A stretch of DNA of 21,784 bases. Origin: Lachnospiraceae bacterium. GTDB lineage: Bacteria > Bacillota > Clostridia > Lachnospirales > Lachnospiraceae. Position numbers and translations under genes: made by a program. Positions within the stretch are counted from its first letter, which is position 1. Each line of letters starts with the position of its first letter. A model generated the notes under the pieces. That model did not search any database. It saw only the letters and a program-made list of their open reading frames with translations, and was not told the DNA's origin. Positions 1 through 8,200 of this stretch are shown in pieces. The stretch is from contig CAAFXG010000317.1 in the NCBI GenBank assembly GCA_900766925.1, forward strand, positions 1 to 21,784. Reading direction: 5' to 3'.

Positions 1-81
1 ACCACTGCGGAAAAGGTGCTGAATCGTTCGAACAGTCCAAATACCGTTTTCGGTAAGAACGTGGATATTCTTGTGCGATGA
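1..81 (+). CDS. C-terminal end of an unidentified protein (partial)
   Basis: Frame 1 is open from the window edge for 26 codons and ends at TGA (79-81). The readable tail includes NRSNSPNTVFGKNVDILVR. I do not recognise the family. The stop codon sits inside the first of a run of hairpins, which suits either a natural gene end or a gene cut by rearrangement, since the next 350 bases hold other gene remnants. With so little sequence it may also be a chance open frame. Confidence 0.3.
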   Translation, partial: TTAEKVLNRSNSPNTVFGKNVDILVR

Positions 82-155
82 AATCGCACTTCCGGAAATC
101 TGGAAATCAGATGTCCGGGAAGTGGAAATCATCTTATGCGAGTTTACTCGCGTAA
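73..155. repeat. Cluster of three stem-loops with repeated GAAATC
   Basis: Three adjacent hairpins are directly visible. The first is 73-89, a perfect 7-bp stem (GTGCGAT/ATCGCAC) with a GAA loop. The second is 88-123: an outer ACTTCCGG/CCGGGAAGT stem with one bulge and an inner ATCTG/CAGAT stem. The third is 134-155: a 9-bp stem with one T-G pair and a TTTA loop. GAAATC occurs at 80, 95, 103 and 125, and 77-81 can also pair with 129-133 to enclose the second hairpin. No T-run follows, so these are not simple terminators. They could be a dispersed intergenic repeat or part of a structured RNA. Confidence 0.5.
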
Positions 156-174
156 TGCTTTGTCTAATTGAAGA

Positions 175-227
175 TAATTAAAAAATATCATATAAGCATG
201 TCGGTTTTCATACATGCTTATATGATA
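175..227 (-). terminator. Strong stem-loop terminator, minus strand
   Basis: A perfect 16-bp inverted repeat (186-201 with 212-227) surrounds a 10-nt loop. Read on the minus strand the stem is followed by TTTTTAATTA, as in an intrinsic terminator. It would end transcription coming from the GNAT and DNA-glycosylase genes. The long A/T-rich stem means an operator role cannot be excluded. Confidence 0.6.
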
Positions 228-246
228 AAAAAACTACATTTTTATA

Positions 247-456
247 TTGACATTTGCAACGATGAAACAAGCCTGTGAGCAAACACAGTTGCCATATGAA
301 ACACTGAAATTTTACTGCAATCAGGGACTTGTTCCCAATGTCAAACGCGACAAAAATAATCGTCGCATAAAAGAATATGAAGATCTGAAAGAAATACAAG
401 TATTGACAACTTTACATCAAAAAATCGCTCCAAGCTGTAAGCAACCGTTCCATTGA
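247..456 (+). pseudogene. Truncated MerR-family regulator (HTH remnant)
   Basis: The reading frame begins at TTG 247 or ATG 262 and encodes a MerR-type winged HTH: a first helix around KQACEQTQLPYETLKFYC, then NQGLVPNVKRDKNNRRI, then an acidic LKEI turn. MerR proteins normally continue for another 60-80 residues of dimerisation helix and effector domain. Here family-like sequence stops around base 410 and the frame runs about 14 codons into the antisense strand of the DNA-glycosylase gene. There is no convincing ribosome binding site. The A/T-rich terminator hairpin lies immediately upstream. I read this as a remnant left by a deletion whose right edge is close to 410-415. A functional DNA-binding-only peptide is possible but unlikely. 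Confidence 0.6.
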
Positions 457-927
457 ATATGCAGCATTGGCAGGGCTTGTTGACGGAAGCTTAATAATCT
501 CTCTTTTACAATCAGGATAACAGTAGCGCATATATAATTCATACGCCTTACCACCATTAGCATAAATCCTTTTAATTGATGCATGTTCAAGAATAATCTG
601 CATATCATTTGAAACCACATTTTTGATTGTGCTGTCACTGGAACCTATAATATCACATTTTGCAATTACATCCCAGACAGCTATTCTGTGGTCATACAAA
701 AGCTTCTTCTTTTCATCTATCGTCTGCGGAACTTCTGCATGGCATAGTTCCGCAATCAGCTTCCAGAAACGATTCTGCGGGTGCCCATAATAAAAATTAT
801 TTTCTCTGGACTTTACAGAAGGAAGAGAGCCCAGAATCAGAATCTCCGACTGCGAATTAAATACAGGTTCAAAATTATGTTCAATTGTCTGATATCCTAA
901 AGCATTCTTTTCAGCATAAGCCATCAT
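412..927 (-). CDS. Hypoxanthine-DNA (deoxyinosine) glycosylase, UDG superfamily
   Basis: About 172 residues, the usual size for single-domain DNA-deoxyinosine glycosylases. These excise hypoxanthine formed by adenine deamination and so begin base excision repair. Family motifs are visible: an N-terminal FEPVF, then ILILGSLPSVKSRE with FYYGHPQNRFW (the active-site and base-pocket region), a central VWDVI, and LPSTSPANA near the C-terminus, which matches the DNA-binding loop of the superfamily. An open frame continues upstream to 978, but that part overlaps the GNAT gene. The ATGATG at 927 (or ATG 939) is the likely start, with an AAGGA just past the GNAT stop at 942. It is therefore probably co-transcribed and translationally coupled with the acetyltransferase. 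The minus-strand terminator at 175-227 lies downstream. Nothing in it looks damaged. Confidence 0.8.
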   Translation of the reverse strand: MMAYAEKNALGYQTIEHNFEPVFNSQSEILILGSLPSVKSRENNFYYGHPQNRFWKLIAELCHAEVPQTIDEKKKLLYDHRIAVWDVIAKCDIIGSSDSTIKNVVSNDMQIILEHASIKRIYANGGKAYELYMRYCYPDCKREIIKLPSTSPANAAYSMERLLTAWSDFLM

Positions 928-941
928 TGTAAAACACATCC

Positions 942-1379
942 TTACATCTCTTTCGCCATAAAAATTACATGTTCGCAATTCGTGAAACCATTTTTCTCAT
1001 AGAATTTGGGTGCCGATGCATATTTATTGGTTGATAGTGTAATTCCGGCCAGTTTATTGTTTTTAACATATTCTTCAACCCTATTTAGCAAAGCTGTTCC
1101 TATACCATTTCCCTGCTTATCAGGATTCACAAACATTTCTTCAACAAACACTTCAGAATTATTCCACCATACCTTCTCATGTGCAAAGATTCCCGCAATT
1201 AAATCGCCATCTTCTTCCGCAACATATCCGACAAATTTTTTGTTTTCAAAGAAATCACTCAAATACTCTACAGCAGTTTCCTTATCCCATCTGCACATCC
1301 AGAGTTCGTTATTGTAAACACTGCATAGTATATCTGCACATTGGTCAATATCATTAAAATTCATTTCTCTTATATTCAT
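942..1379 (-). CDS. GNAT-family N-acetyltransferase
   Basis: About 145 residues covering one GCN5-related acetyltransferase fold. N-terminal strand and helix: IREMNFNDIDQCADIL. Core: FVEEMFVNPDKQGNGIGTALLNRVEEYV, where the Q-x-x-G-x-G/A type loop (QGNGIG) binds the pyrophosphate of acetyl-CoA. C-terminal signature: ASAPKFYEKNGF. The acyl acceptor cannot be told from sequence; the family acetylates small amines, antibiotics, or protein amino groups. The ATG at 1379 is chosen over the in-frame TTG at 1382 and is preceded by GAAAGG about 11 bases upstream. The next gene downstream starts about 15 bases beyond this stop, suggesting a two-gene unit. The segment just upstream is a gene stub carrying a promoter. 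Confidence 0.85.
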   Translation of the reverse strand: MNIREMNFNDIDQCADILCSVYNNELWMCRWDKETAVEYLSDFFENKKFVGYVAEEDGDLIAGIFAHEKVWWNNSEVFVEEMFVNPDKQGNGIGTALLNRVEEYVKNNKLAGITLSTNKYASAPKFYEKNGFTNCEHVIFMAKEM

Positions 1380-1398
1380 CAAAAATTCAACCTTTCAT

Positions 1399-1545
1399 TT
1401 ATAATATTTTTGAATGTCTCTCTATAAATTGTTTTGTGTGATTACTGAGAATTTCAATATATTCCTCATTTTCTTCGTCTTTATCGAACATATAGATAAG
1501 AATGAAAAGAGGTGCGTAATTTTGCCCTTTATATGTGCAAGCGGT
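1399..1545 (-). pseudogene. C-terminal stub of a lost gene
   Basis: On the minus strand a frame is open for about 47 codons and ends at TAA 1399-1401, twenty bases before the GNAT start. It reads roughly YKGQNYAPLFILIYMFDKDE followed by an acidic helix and IERHSKIL. The composition is protein-like, and the stop-to-start spacing to GNAT is that of an operon. However, there is no start codon: the frame is closed upstream by TGA inside a promoter/operator region. I infer an internal deletion that joined a promoter to the 3' end of its gene. The original family is not identified; a TetR-type regulator would fit the adjacent operator but cannot be shown. Confidence 0.35.
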
Positions 1546-1585
1546 CGTTCACATGTGTTTTAGTAAACGACCGTTTATATGTCAA
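1542..1585 (-). promoter_or_regulatory. Promoter with TetR-like operator in the spacer
   Basis: On the minus strand TTGACA (1580-1585) is followed by a 17-base spacer and TAAAAC (1557-1562). The spacer contains TAAACGGTCGTTTA (1564-1577), a near-perfect palindrome of the size and position typical of TetR-family operators. The core CGGTCGTT recurs inverted at 1542-1549, 16 bases from its partner at 1566-1573, giving a second possible site at the transcription start. It would drive the GNAT and DNA-glycosylase genes. The regulator is not visible in the window. Confidence 0.5.
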
Positions 1586-1614
1586 GTTTAAAATTCATCC
1601 AGCATCAGCGCTGT

Positions 1615-3197
1615 TTATTTCAATATCTCCGCCAAAGCCTCCATCAGTTCGTCAACCTTAATAGGCTTGGCAATATGCCAGTTCATACCTGCATCATACG
1701 CATTCTTTTTATCTTCCTCAAATGCATTTGCCGTCATTGCTACTATGGTAATCTCAGCCTTCCTCTTATCAGAAATTTTTCTGATTGTACGTGTAGCCTT
1801 ATAACCATCCATATTAGGCATCTGAATATCCATAAGAATCAAATCATAATAATCCGGAGCTGCCTTTTCGAGCATATCCACACAAATAATTCCATCTGAT
1901 GCAAGCTAAACCTCAAATCCCGCTTCCACAAGAATAGTCATAGATATCTCTGCATTCAGCTCGTTATCCTCTGCAAGAAGTATATTTCAGTGCATTACTC
2001 AGAATATTCAAAAATACCTCTCTGAGCTTGGTCTCATCACATATTACATCCGCATGCTCAACATTGCTGCTTCTTGTAAATTCAATTCCTTTTTCTTTCA
2101 TTTGTGCATCAAACAGAGAGAACAATGAATCATTAAACGTATATGCATTCCAGTATGTTTCATCAAGAGTTGTTTTTCCGCTTTCAATTCTTGCCATTTC
2201 CAATACATTATTAATAAGAGAAAGTAAAAAGTCATTGGATGTCTGGATTTTCTTTATGTATGATCTCGACAGTTCCTTGTCATCAAGATGCTTTTCCAAA
2301 AGCTCCGTAAATCCAATAATTGCATTCATTGGTGTACGGATATCATGTGACATATTAAACAAAAAAGCAGACTTTGCAGCACTTGATGCATTGGCAATCT
2401 CCAATTGCGTTTTTGTATCTGCCTTATCGTGAGCTTCCGTAACATCACGACCAAGAATATTTATGATTTCTTCACCATTTTCATCATATCCCGCAAACAC
2501 ATTGATTTCATGCCACTCATATTCATTATCTCCGGGATAAAGAACAGGATATTCTAAGGTTCCTCTGAATCCATTTACAGACGGATTATTTCTTGCCGAC
2601 TCAAAGTCAAGCAGTTTATTAAAACGACCGGAATAAGCAGGATGAATTATACTGTCATGGAAAAGCTTCAAATCCTCCTGATGGTCATGTTTTTTATATT
2701 CTGCAACAGTACGTTCCATGCCAGTTCCCGTAATCAGATTATAGGAATCAGTCTCTAGATTGATGGTCAGATTATAACTATACATAATCTGGGTAATTTG
2801 AGACAAAACTCTGTCCTTTTTAGCAGGCTCTTTTCTTAATTCTTTGTTGGTTTTCCATATGGAGTAGCTTTTTTCGATAAAAAACGAAAGTATTTCCTTT
2901 AAAAGTGCATAAGAACCCTGCATTTCCTTCTCGGTCTTTCTATGCACACGTGAAAGAACATCCTTGACAACCCTCTTTTGCCGTTTTCCAGGTCTCAGAA
3001 CAGCTTATCTTCCCATTCTCATTACCATGTACCATATTGCAAAATTCTGTCATTCCGAAGGAATCCGACGTCCTGTTACCTTCATTATCAACAATTACAG
3101 CATACATACCGCTGCACTTAGACCAATTATCAATCAACCTGTATAACTGCTCCTTTTCCCCAAAATTACATAAAGAGTCTGATTTAATTACAGAAGA
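1615..3197 (-). pseudogene. Broken hybrid sensor histidine kinase (PocR-PAS-HisKA-HATPase-REC)
   Basis: Five domain pieces in gene order are recognisable but not in one frame. (1) 2940-3197: half of a PocR-type sensory domain (WSKCSGMYAVIVDNEGN, then KEGCQGC), with no ATG in frame, ending at a stop near 2940. (2) 1964-2947: a linker helix, a PAS-like region, then HisKA with the phospho-accepting histidine in NMSHDIRTPMNAIIGF, then the ATPase N-box REVFLNILSNALKYT. (3) The rest of the ATPase domain (G boxes) is missing: the sequence jumps to LLAEDNELNAEI, the start of a receiver domain, in another frame, near 1980-1988. (4) The receiver carries an in-frame TAG at 1906-1908 where a residue before LASDG is expected. 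(5) The receiver then continues intact to 1615 with the phospho-acceptor region LILMDIQMPNMDGY and the conserved lysine in AKPI. Two internal deletions plus a nonsense codon make function as a kinase very unlikely. Confidence 0.85.
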
Positions 3198-3271
3198 TTA
3201 CCCAAAATTTCAACAAGTCTCGCAATAATTCGACAGCATATTATACCATTTTCTTACATGTATATACAAGA

Positions 3272-3313
3272 TTTAAAAAACAAAAGCCGGCAAGAATATT
3301 TCATCCTGCCGGT
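3272..3313 (-). terminator. Intrinsic terminator of the SPFH operon
   Basis: On the minus strand a CCGGCA/TGCCGG stem (3307-3312 with 3287-3292, extendable by a G-T pair) with a loop of about 14 bases is followed by CTTTTGTTTTTT. It lies about 40 bases past the DUF1648 stop codon. Confidence 0.7.
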
Positions 3314-3353
3314 TTCATAATAATAATTCTAATAAATCCACGTCGTTCAGCTT

Positions 3354-3836
3354 CTATTTGTTATGTCTGTACATCACAATCAATGTGACTATAATCTGTG
3401 CAAAAATTGCTACAGTAAGTACCACTGATGCGATTAATATTATAGTACCACTACTTATATACTGTGACCAAACTGACGCCAATGTAAACAGCGAAAACAT
3501 CAGCTCCATTCCAATCAACATCCACACAACGTCCTTATATGCCTGCAGTTCCCTGCCCGGTTTAATCTTGAAGGGCATATTGTAGAACTGAGGGCTCACA
3601 AAATGTGTCATCAGGCTGATAAACAGATTACAAATCAACATAATGATTGGCAGGATAATGATACTGCCCGGTGAGCCGTATCCGTCTACATTACCATAAA
3701 AATCATAATGGATCGGAATTTCATCCGGCAATGTATTAATCGCATATATTGCAAAAATAAAGCTTACAAGCATCACCACGTAAGATATAATTTCTACAGC
3801 AACGTGTGCCTTAGTAATATATAGTTTTCTTTTCAT
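3354..3836 (-). CDS. DUF1648 (SdpI-like) integral membrane protein
   Basis: 160 residues with about four hydrophobic segments: near 12-33, 58-78, 103-122 and 129-154. The DUF1648 signature LPDEIPIHYDFYGNVDGYGS follows the first helix; in this family the loop lies outside or between TM segments. DUF1648 is also found in SdpI, the immunity protein against the SdpC toxin of Bacillus, and in many uncharacterised membrane proteins, so the name does not establish a function. A strong AAGGGG lies about 8 bases before the ATG. It is the last gene of the SPFH operon, 42 bases after the ribbon-helix-helix gene, and is followed by a terminator. The C-terminus is short (YRHNK). Confidence 0.8.
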   Translation of the reverse strand: MKRKLYITKAHVAVEIISYVVMLVSFIFAIYAINTLPDEIPIHYDFYGNVDGYGSPGSIIILPIIMLICNLFISLMTHFVSPQFYNMPFKIKPGRELQAYKDVVWMLIGMELMFSLFTLASVWSQYISSGTIILIASVVLTVAIFAQIIVTLIVMYRHNK

Positions 3837-3878
3837 ATAGATTCCCCTTTTCGCCTTACATCAATGCTCCGCCATTAT

Positions 3879-4076
3879 CTAACTTATATCCAGCTTCGGT
3901 GGAACATCCAAGGTTTCTGATACATATTTTCCATCCTTCTTACGCTGCCGTACGCACTCCGTCAACAGATATTCAATCTGTCCATTCACCGAGCGGAAAT
4001 CATCCTCTGCCCATGCGGCAAGGTCAGAATACAATTTTTCAGACAGTCGCAATGGAACCTGTTTTTTCTCAGCCAT
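3879..4076 (-). CDS. Ribbon-helix-helix (Arc-like) small DNA-binding protein
   Basis: 65 residues. The N-terminus KKQVPLRLSEKLYSDLAAWA is a short polar/hydrophobic alternating strand followed by a helix. The second helix (VNGQIEYLLTECVRQRKK) fits a ribbon-helix-helix fold, in which the paired strands read the DNA major groove. The C-terminal 20 residues look disordered. The ATG shares one base with the TAA of the upstream SPFH gene (TAATG), so translation is coupled and the two products are likely made together. Its probable targets include its own operon promoter, which carries an 11-bp perfect inverted repeat at 5101-5129; that is inference. A role as an adaptor protein beside the SPFH partner is also conceivable. 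Confidence 0.8.
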   Translation of the reverse strand: MAEKKQVPLRLSEKLYSDLAAWAEDDFRSVNGQIEYLLTECVRQRKKDGKYVSETLDVPPKLDIS

Positions 4077-5074
4077 TAGTACAGACTTCCTGAATTAACA
4101 ATAGGCTGTGCATCATGGTTGCCGCAAAGAACCACCAGCAAATTAGAAACCATTGCAGCCTTACGCTCCTCGTCAAGCTGAACCAGTTCCTTCTCATTTA
4201 ACCTCTCTAATGCCATCTCCACCATACCGACTGCACCATCTACAATCATCTTTCTGGCATCAATAATTGCTGATGCCTGCTGACGCTGAAGCATAACGGA
4301 AGCAATTTCCGGTGCGTATGCAAGATAAGTGATTCTTGCCTCAAGAATTTCAAGTCCTGCATCATTAACCTTGCTTTGAATTTCTTCCTTAATTCTCTGT
4401 GCTACAATCTCTGCAGAGCCACGAAGGCTTCCCTCATCAGCGACACCGTCACCTGTCGTATCAACATTGCTCGCTACATCATATGGATATATTCTTACTA
4501 TGTTACGAAGAGCACTGTCACACTGCAAAGACAGGTATTCCTTATAATTATCCACATTGAAAACTGCTTTTGCAGTATCAGTAACCCTCCAGATTACAGC
4601 AATTCCAATCTCAACCGGATTACCAAGACAATCATTAATCTTCTGTCTTCCATTGTTAAGAGTCATAGCCTTAAGTGAAATCTTCTTACTAAGGTTTACA
4701 CTTGCAGTTGTTCCATCTACAGAAACTGACAAGCCTGCAGGATGGTTCTGGGCATCCCCACTCTGTGCAAGCTTTGTGGATGCAGCAGGGTTGATTGCTA
4801 CGCAAAACGGATTCACAAAATAAAATCCGTCCTCCTTAATTGTGCCTTTGTACTTACCAAACAAAGTCAGAACCAAAGCTTCATTAGGCTTCAAAATACG
4901 TAATCCACACAGTGGTATCCAGCCAATTGATACAATCACAATACCAAAAACAACCATGGGTACGGATTCACCCACACCAAGAATGATAGAGCATATTCCC
5001 AATCCATACACCAATAACACAAGAAGCAACACCAAACCGCCCAGCTTCTTCTTTGTATAAATTCTTTCTTCCAT
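4076..5074 (-). CDS. SPFH/band-7 domain membrane protein
   Basis: 332 residues. Two N-terminal hydrophobic helices (about 12-33 and 38-58) are followed by LRILKPNEALVLTLFGKYKGTI, the classic opening of a stomatin/prohibitin/flotillin/HflK (SPFH) domain. The domain core includes DGFYFVNPF, VEIGIAVIWRVTDTAKAVF and a Y-x-x-x-V/L-x-x-x-C-D-x-A-L-R motif. A long charged helix (RIKEEIQSKVNDAGLEILEARI, then QQASAIIDARKMI and MALERL) likely mediates oligomerisation. Family members form large ring or cage assemblies at the membrane and organise microdomains or control proteases; the specific role here is unknown. An excellent AAGGAGG sits 9 bases before the ATG, and a promoter lies 30-60 bases upstream. 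It is the first gene of the SPFH/RHH/DUF1648 operon. Confidence 0.9.
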   Translation of the reverse strand: MEERIYTKKKLGGLVLLLVLLVYGLGICSIILGVGESVPMVVFGIVIVSIGWIPLCGLRILKPNEALVLTLFGKYKGTIKEDGFYFVNPFCVAINPAASTKLAQSGDAQNHPAGLSVSVDGTTASVNLSKKISLKAMTLNNGRQKINDCLGNPVEIGIAVIWRVTDTAKAVFNVDNYKEYLSLQCDSALRNIVRIYPYDVASNVDTTGDGVADEGSLRGSAEIVAQRIKEEIQSKVNDAGLEILEARITYLAYAPEIASVMLQRQQASAIIDARKMIVDGAVGMVEMALERLNEKELVQLDEERKAAMVSNLLVVLCGNHDAQPIVNSGSLY

Positions 5075-5095
5075 AATATTTCTCCTCCTTTTGTT

Positions 5096-5133
5096 GATAT
5101 CATTATGATATCACTTACATATCATAATGTCAA
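5096..5133 (-). promoter_or_regulatory. SPFH operon promoter with inverted-repeat operator
   Basis: On the minus strand TTGACA (5128-5133), a 17-base spacer, and TATCAT (5105-5110). The whole interval is covered by a perfect 11-bp inverted repeat, CATTATGATAT (5101-5111) and ATATCATAATG (5119-5129), separated by 7 bases. A further palindrome (GATATCA/TGATATC, 5096-5112) overlaps it, so TATCATAATG-type half sites occur three times. An operator here would block RNA polymerase directly. The ribbon-helix-helix product of the same operon is the obvious candidate repressor. Confidence 0.65.
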
Positions 5134-5163
5134 CATATTTTCGTTGAAATAAGTATGTTAATT

Positions 5164-5231
5164 AAAACAAATAAGGCCGCCGTACAGTTTATTAATGAGT
5201 ATTATCCTCATATATAACCTGTACGACAGCC
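5164..5231 (-). terminator. Terminator of the giant adhesin gene
   Basis: A 13-bp stem (5175-5187 with 5219-5231, two G-T pairs on the minus strand) begins 13 bases past the adhesin stop codon. It encloses a second small stem (ATGAG/CTCAT). On the minus strand it is followed by TTATTTGTTTT. This should isolate the adhesin transcript from the SPFH operon promoter just downstream. Confidence 0.6.
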
Positions 5232-5243
5232 CTCTGTTACAAA

Positions 5244-8200
5244 TTACTCTTCCTCTTCTTTCTTGCGAAGAAGTAAAACTATTAAACCAAGACCTGCTAC
5301 AAACATTGTAACAACAACCACCATAATAGGCGAAGCATCGCCCGTCTTAACGTTGCTATGTGACTTGCTGCTCTCTGTTGTAACTGTCTCCGTTGTCAAT
5401 TCTGTAGTTGCGGTTGACTCAGTGAATTCTGTTCTTATTGTTGACTCAGTTATATCAGCCTCATCCACCATTACAACAGTATTGTCCCTGCTGTCAACCC
5501 ACTCCTTCTTAGCAGAGTCATATACACTGACCGTTCCGTCCTTCTTAATTCTGAACTTAATATCAGTAGCATATTTATACCCCTCCGGAGCCGAGGTTTC
5601 CTCAAGAATATAAGTAGCTGATGCATCAAGCTTAGTTTCGATAATGTGTGGCTTTTTACCGGATGTCCAAGTTTCAACAACCCTGTAATTGCCATTTTCA
5701 TCCTTTACCTTAAGTGTAAGCTTAGCACCCTTTACCTCATCGCCTGAGATATCCTGCTTGCTGATCTTAACATCAAATGCTTCATCTACCATTACAACCT
5801 TACTGTCTTCACGGTCTTCCCACTTAGATGTCTTTTTGTTGTATACCTTTATGCTTCCATCCTTATTAACCTTAAACTTAATATCCGCTGCATAGCTATA
5901 ACCGGATGGAGCTGCTGTCTCCTCTAAGATGTAAGTATTGCCTGCAGTGAGCTTATCTCCGAGCTTATGAGGCTTCTTACCTGATGTCCAGCTTTCGACA
6001 ACGTTACCTGTCGAATCCTTAAGTGTAAGGGTTGCACCCTCAATCTCATCACCTGAGATATCCTGCTTGCTGATTGACATCTTGATTGCCTCGTCAATCA
6101 TTACAACCTCTGTGTCAGACTTAATCTCCCACTTATCCTTCTTCTCGTTGTAAATACTGATGCTTCCATCCTCATTTACCTTAAATTTTATGTCAGAAGC
6201 ATATGTATAACCGGCAGGAGCCGCTGTTTCCTCTAAGATGTATGTCTCATTTAGCTTTAACTTACTTCCAATATTATGAGGCTTCTTTCCGGAGGTCCAA
6301 ATTTCAATAATCTCACCTGACTCATCCTTAAGGGTAAGGGTTGCTCCTTCTATCTCATCGCCTGAGATGTCCTGCTTGCTGATTGTAACCTTAATTGCCT
6401 CATCAACCATTACAACCTCTGTTTCGGACTGTTTCTCCCACTTATCCTTCTTCTCGTTATAGATACTTACGCTGCCATCTTTATTAACCTTAAATGTAAT
6501 ATCGGTTGCATACACGTATCCGTCAGGTGCTGAGGTCTCCTCTAATGTATACTTAGAACCCGCATTAACCTTCTTGCCGATATTATGCGGTTTCTTACCT
6601 GATACCCAGGTGTCAACAACATTTCCTTCACTATCCTTAAGAGTAAGAGTTGCCCCCTTTACTTCCTTACCGGAAATATTCTCTTTACTAATGGTAATAT
6701 CAAGAGCCTCATCAACCATAACTATATCAGTATCAGACTTAGCTTCCCACCTAGCCTTCTCCTCATTATAGATACTTATGGTTCCGTCCTTTTCAACCCT
6801 GAAGGTTATATTTGTAGAATATGCATATCCCTTTGGAGCTGATTTTTCAATCAGTGTATACGCTGTATCTGCCTTAAGACTGCTGCTTATGTCGTGTGGT
6901 GCACTGCTTGATATCCATGTATCAACAATTACATCATTCTCATCCTTAAGAACAAGAAGCGCACCCTTAACCTCATCACCTGAGATATCCTGCTTGGTAA
7001 TAGTAACAGCTAATGCTTCATCTACCATTACAACCTCTGTGTCAGTCTTAGCTTCCCAGGCAGATGTATTCTTATTATAAATGCTTACGCTTCCGTCATC
7101 ATTAACCCTGAATTTGATATCAGTTGCATATGCATATCCATCAGGTGCTGCAGTTTCCTCTAAGGTATATATAGCACCGGCATTAAGCTTGTCACCTATT
7201 GCATGGCTCGTGTTATCTGATATCCAGGTATCCACAACATTTCCATTTGAATCCTTAACAGTGAGCGTTGCGCCTTCAACCTCATCTCCGGAAATATCCT
7301 GCTTACTTATCGTCACGTCAAGCTCTTCATCTGTCACAACAATTTTGCTGTCATGAGCATCAGTATAAACATTTCCATCCCAAATTTTAAGTTTAGACGT
7401 TGCATCAAATTTAAACTTAACAGGCTTAATCTTTGCATATCCTGTCGGAGCCACCTCTTCTACAAGGAGATACTCGGTATTCGGATTAAATGCAGTAACA
7501 GGCACCTTATGTAAGGTTCCATTACTTGTCCAAGAAGAAATACCGGTTATTCTGTTACCATTAACATCTGTTATGCTAAGCCTTGCTCCCGCAAGAGCCT
7601 CGCCGCCTAAACCAAGCTTGCTAATACCGATATCCAATGGCTTATCCTGCATATTTACGATATTATCAGAAGCCGCAGAATATGTAGTAGCATCTGCATT
7701 CTTTACAAATAATCTTCCGTCTTCATCTACATAAAACTTGATTGATTCAGCCGTTTCATATCCAAATGGTGCTGTAATTTCCGTAAATGTATATTCCTCG
7801 CGTGGCACAAGCTCTGACACCTCAATCATGTAAGCCTGAGTGTCTGACGATGTCCACCGGTACTTAACTGTATCAGCGGAATCCGTAATCTGCAGCCTTG
7901 CGTCCTTAATCTCACTACCGGTTACAAGATCGGTCTTCTTAATAGCAAGCCACTGCTTATTGTCAACCATCTTAATTACCGGCGTACTGCATGGCTGATA
8001 TACACCATTAACCTTTGTGTACAGCTTTCCTGCCGCATCAATCTTGATATATACGTTCGCTGCCTTCTCATATCCGTTCGGATGACCTATCTCAGCAATT
8101 ACATATTCCGTCTCAGGCACAAGGTCATAATCAATCTTGTATGCCTCAAGTCCTGAAGTCCACGCCTCAATTGCCGTATTACTTCCAACCTCATAAAGTG

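Noticed and set aside
412..978. Upstream start at 978 for the DNA-glycosylase
   Set aside because: The extra 17 residues lie within the GNAT coding region and lack family similarity; starts at 927 or 939 fit better.
1579..1899. Plus-strand open frame of about 106 codons over the receiver domain
   Set aside because: It is antisense to clear receiver sequence on the minus strand, has Cys/His/Ile-rich composition and no ribosome binding site.
3160..3240. Possible promoter for the broken kinase (TTGAAA, 17 bases, TAATTA)
   Set aside because: The -10 matches the consensus at only two of six positions and the downstream gene is a pseudogene.
5263..7356. Several plus-strand open frames of 65-116 codons over the adhesin repeats
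   Set aside because: They recur at the repeat period, are Ser/Thr/Leu-rich antisense translations of the repeats, and lack start signals.
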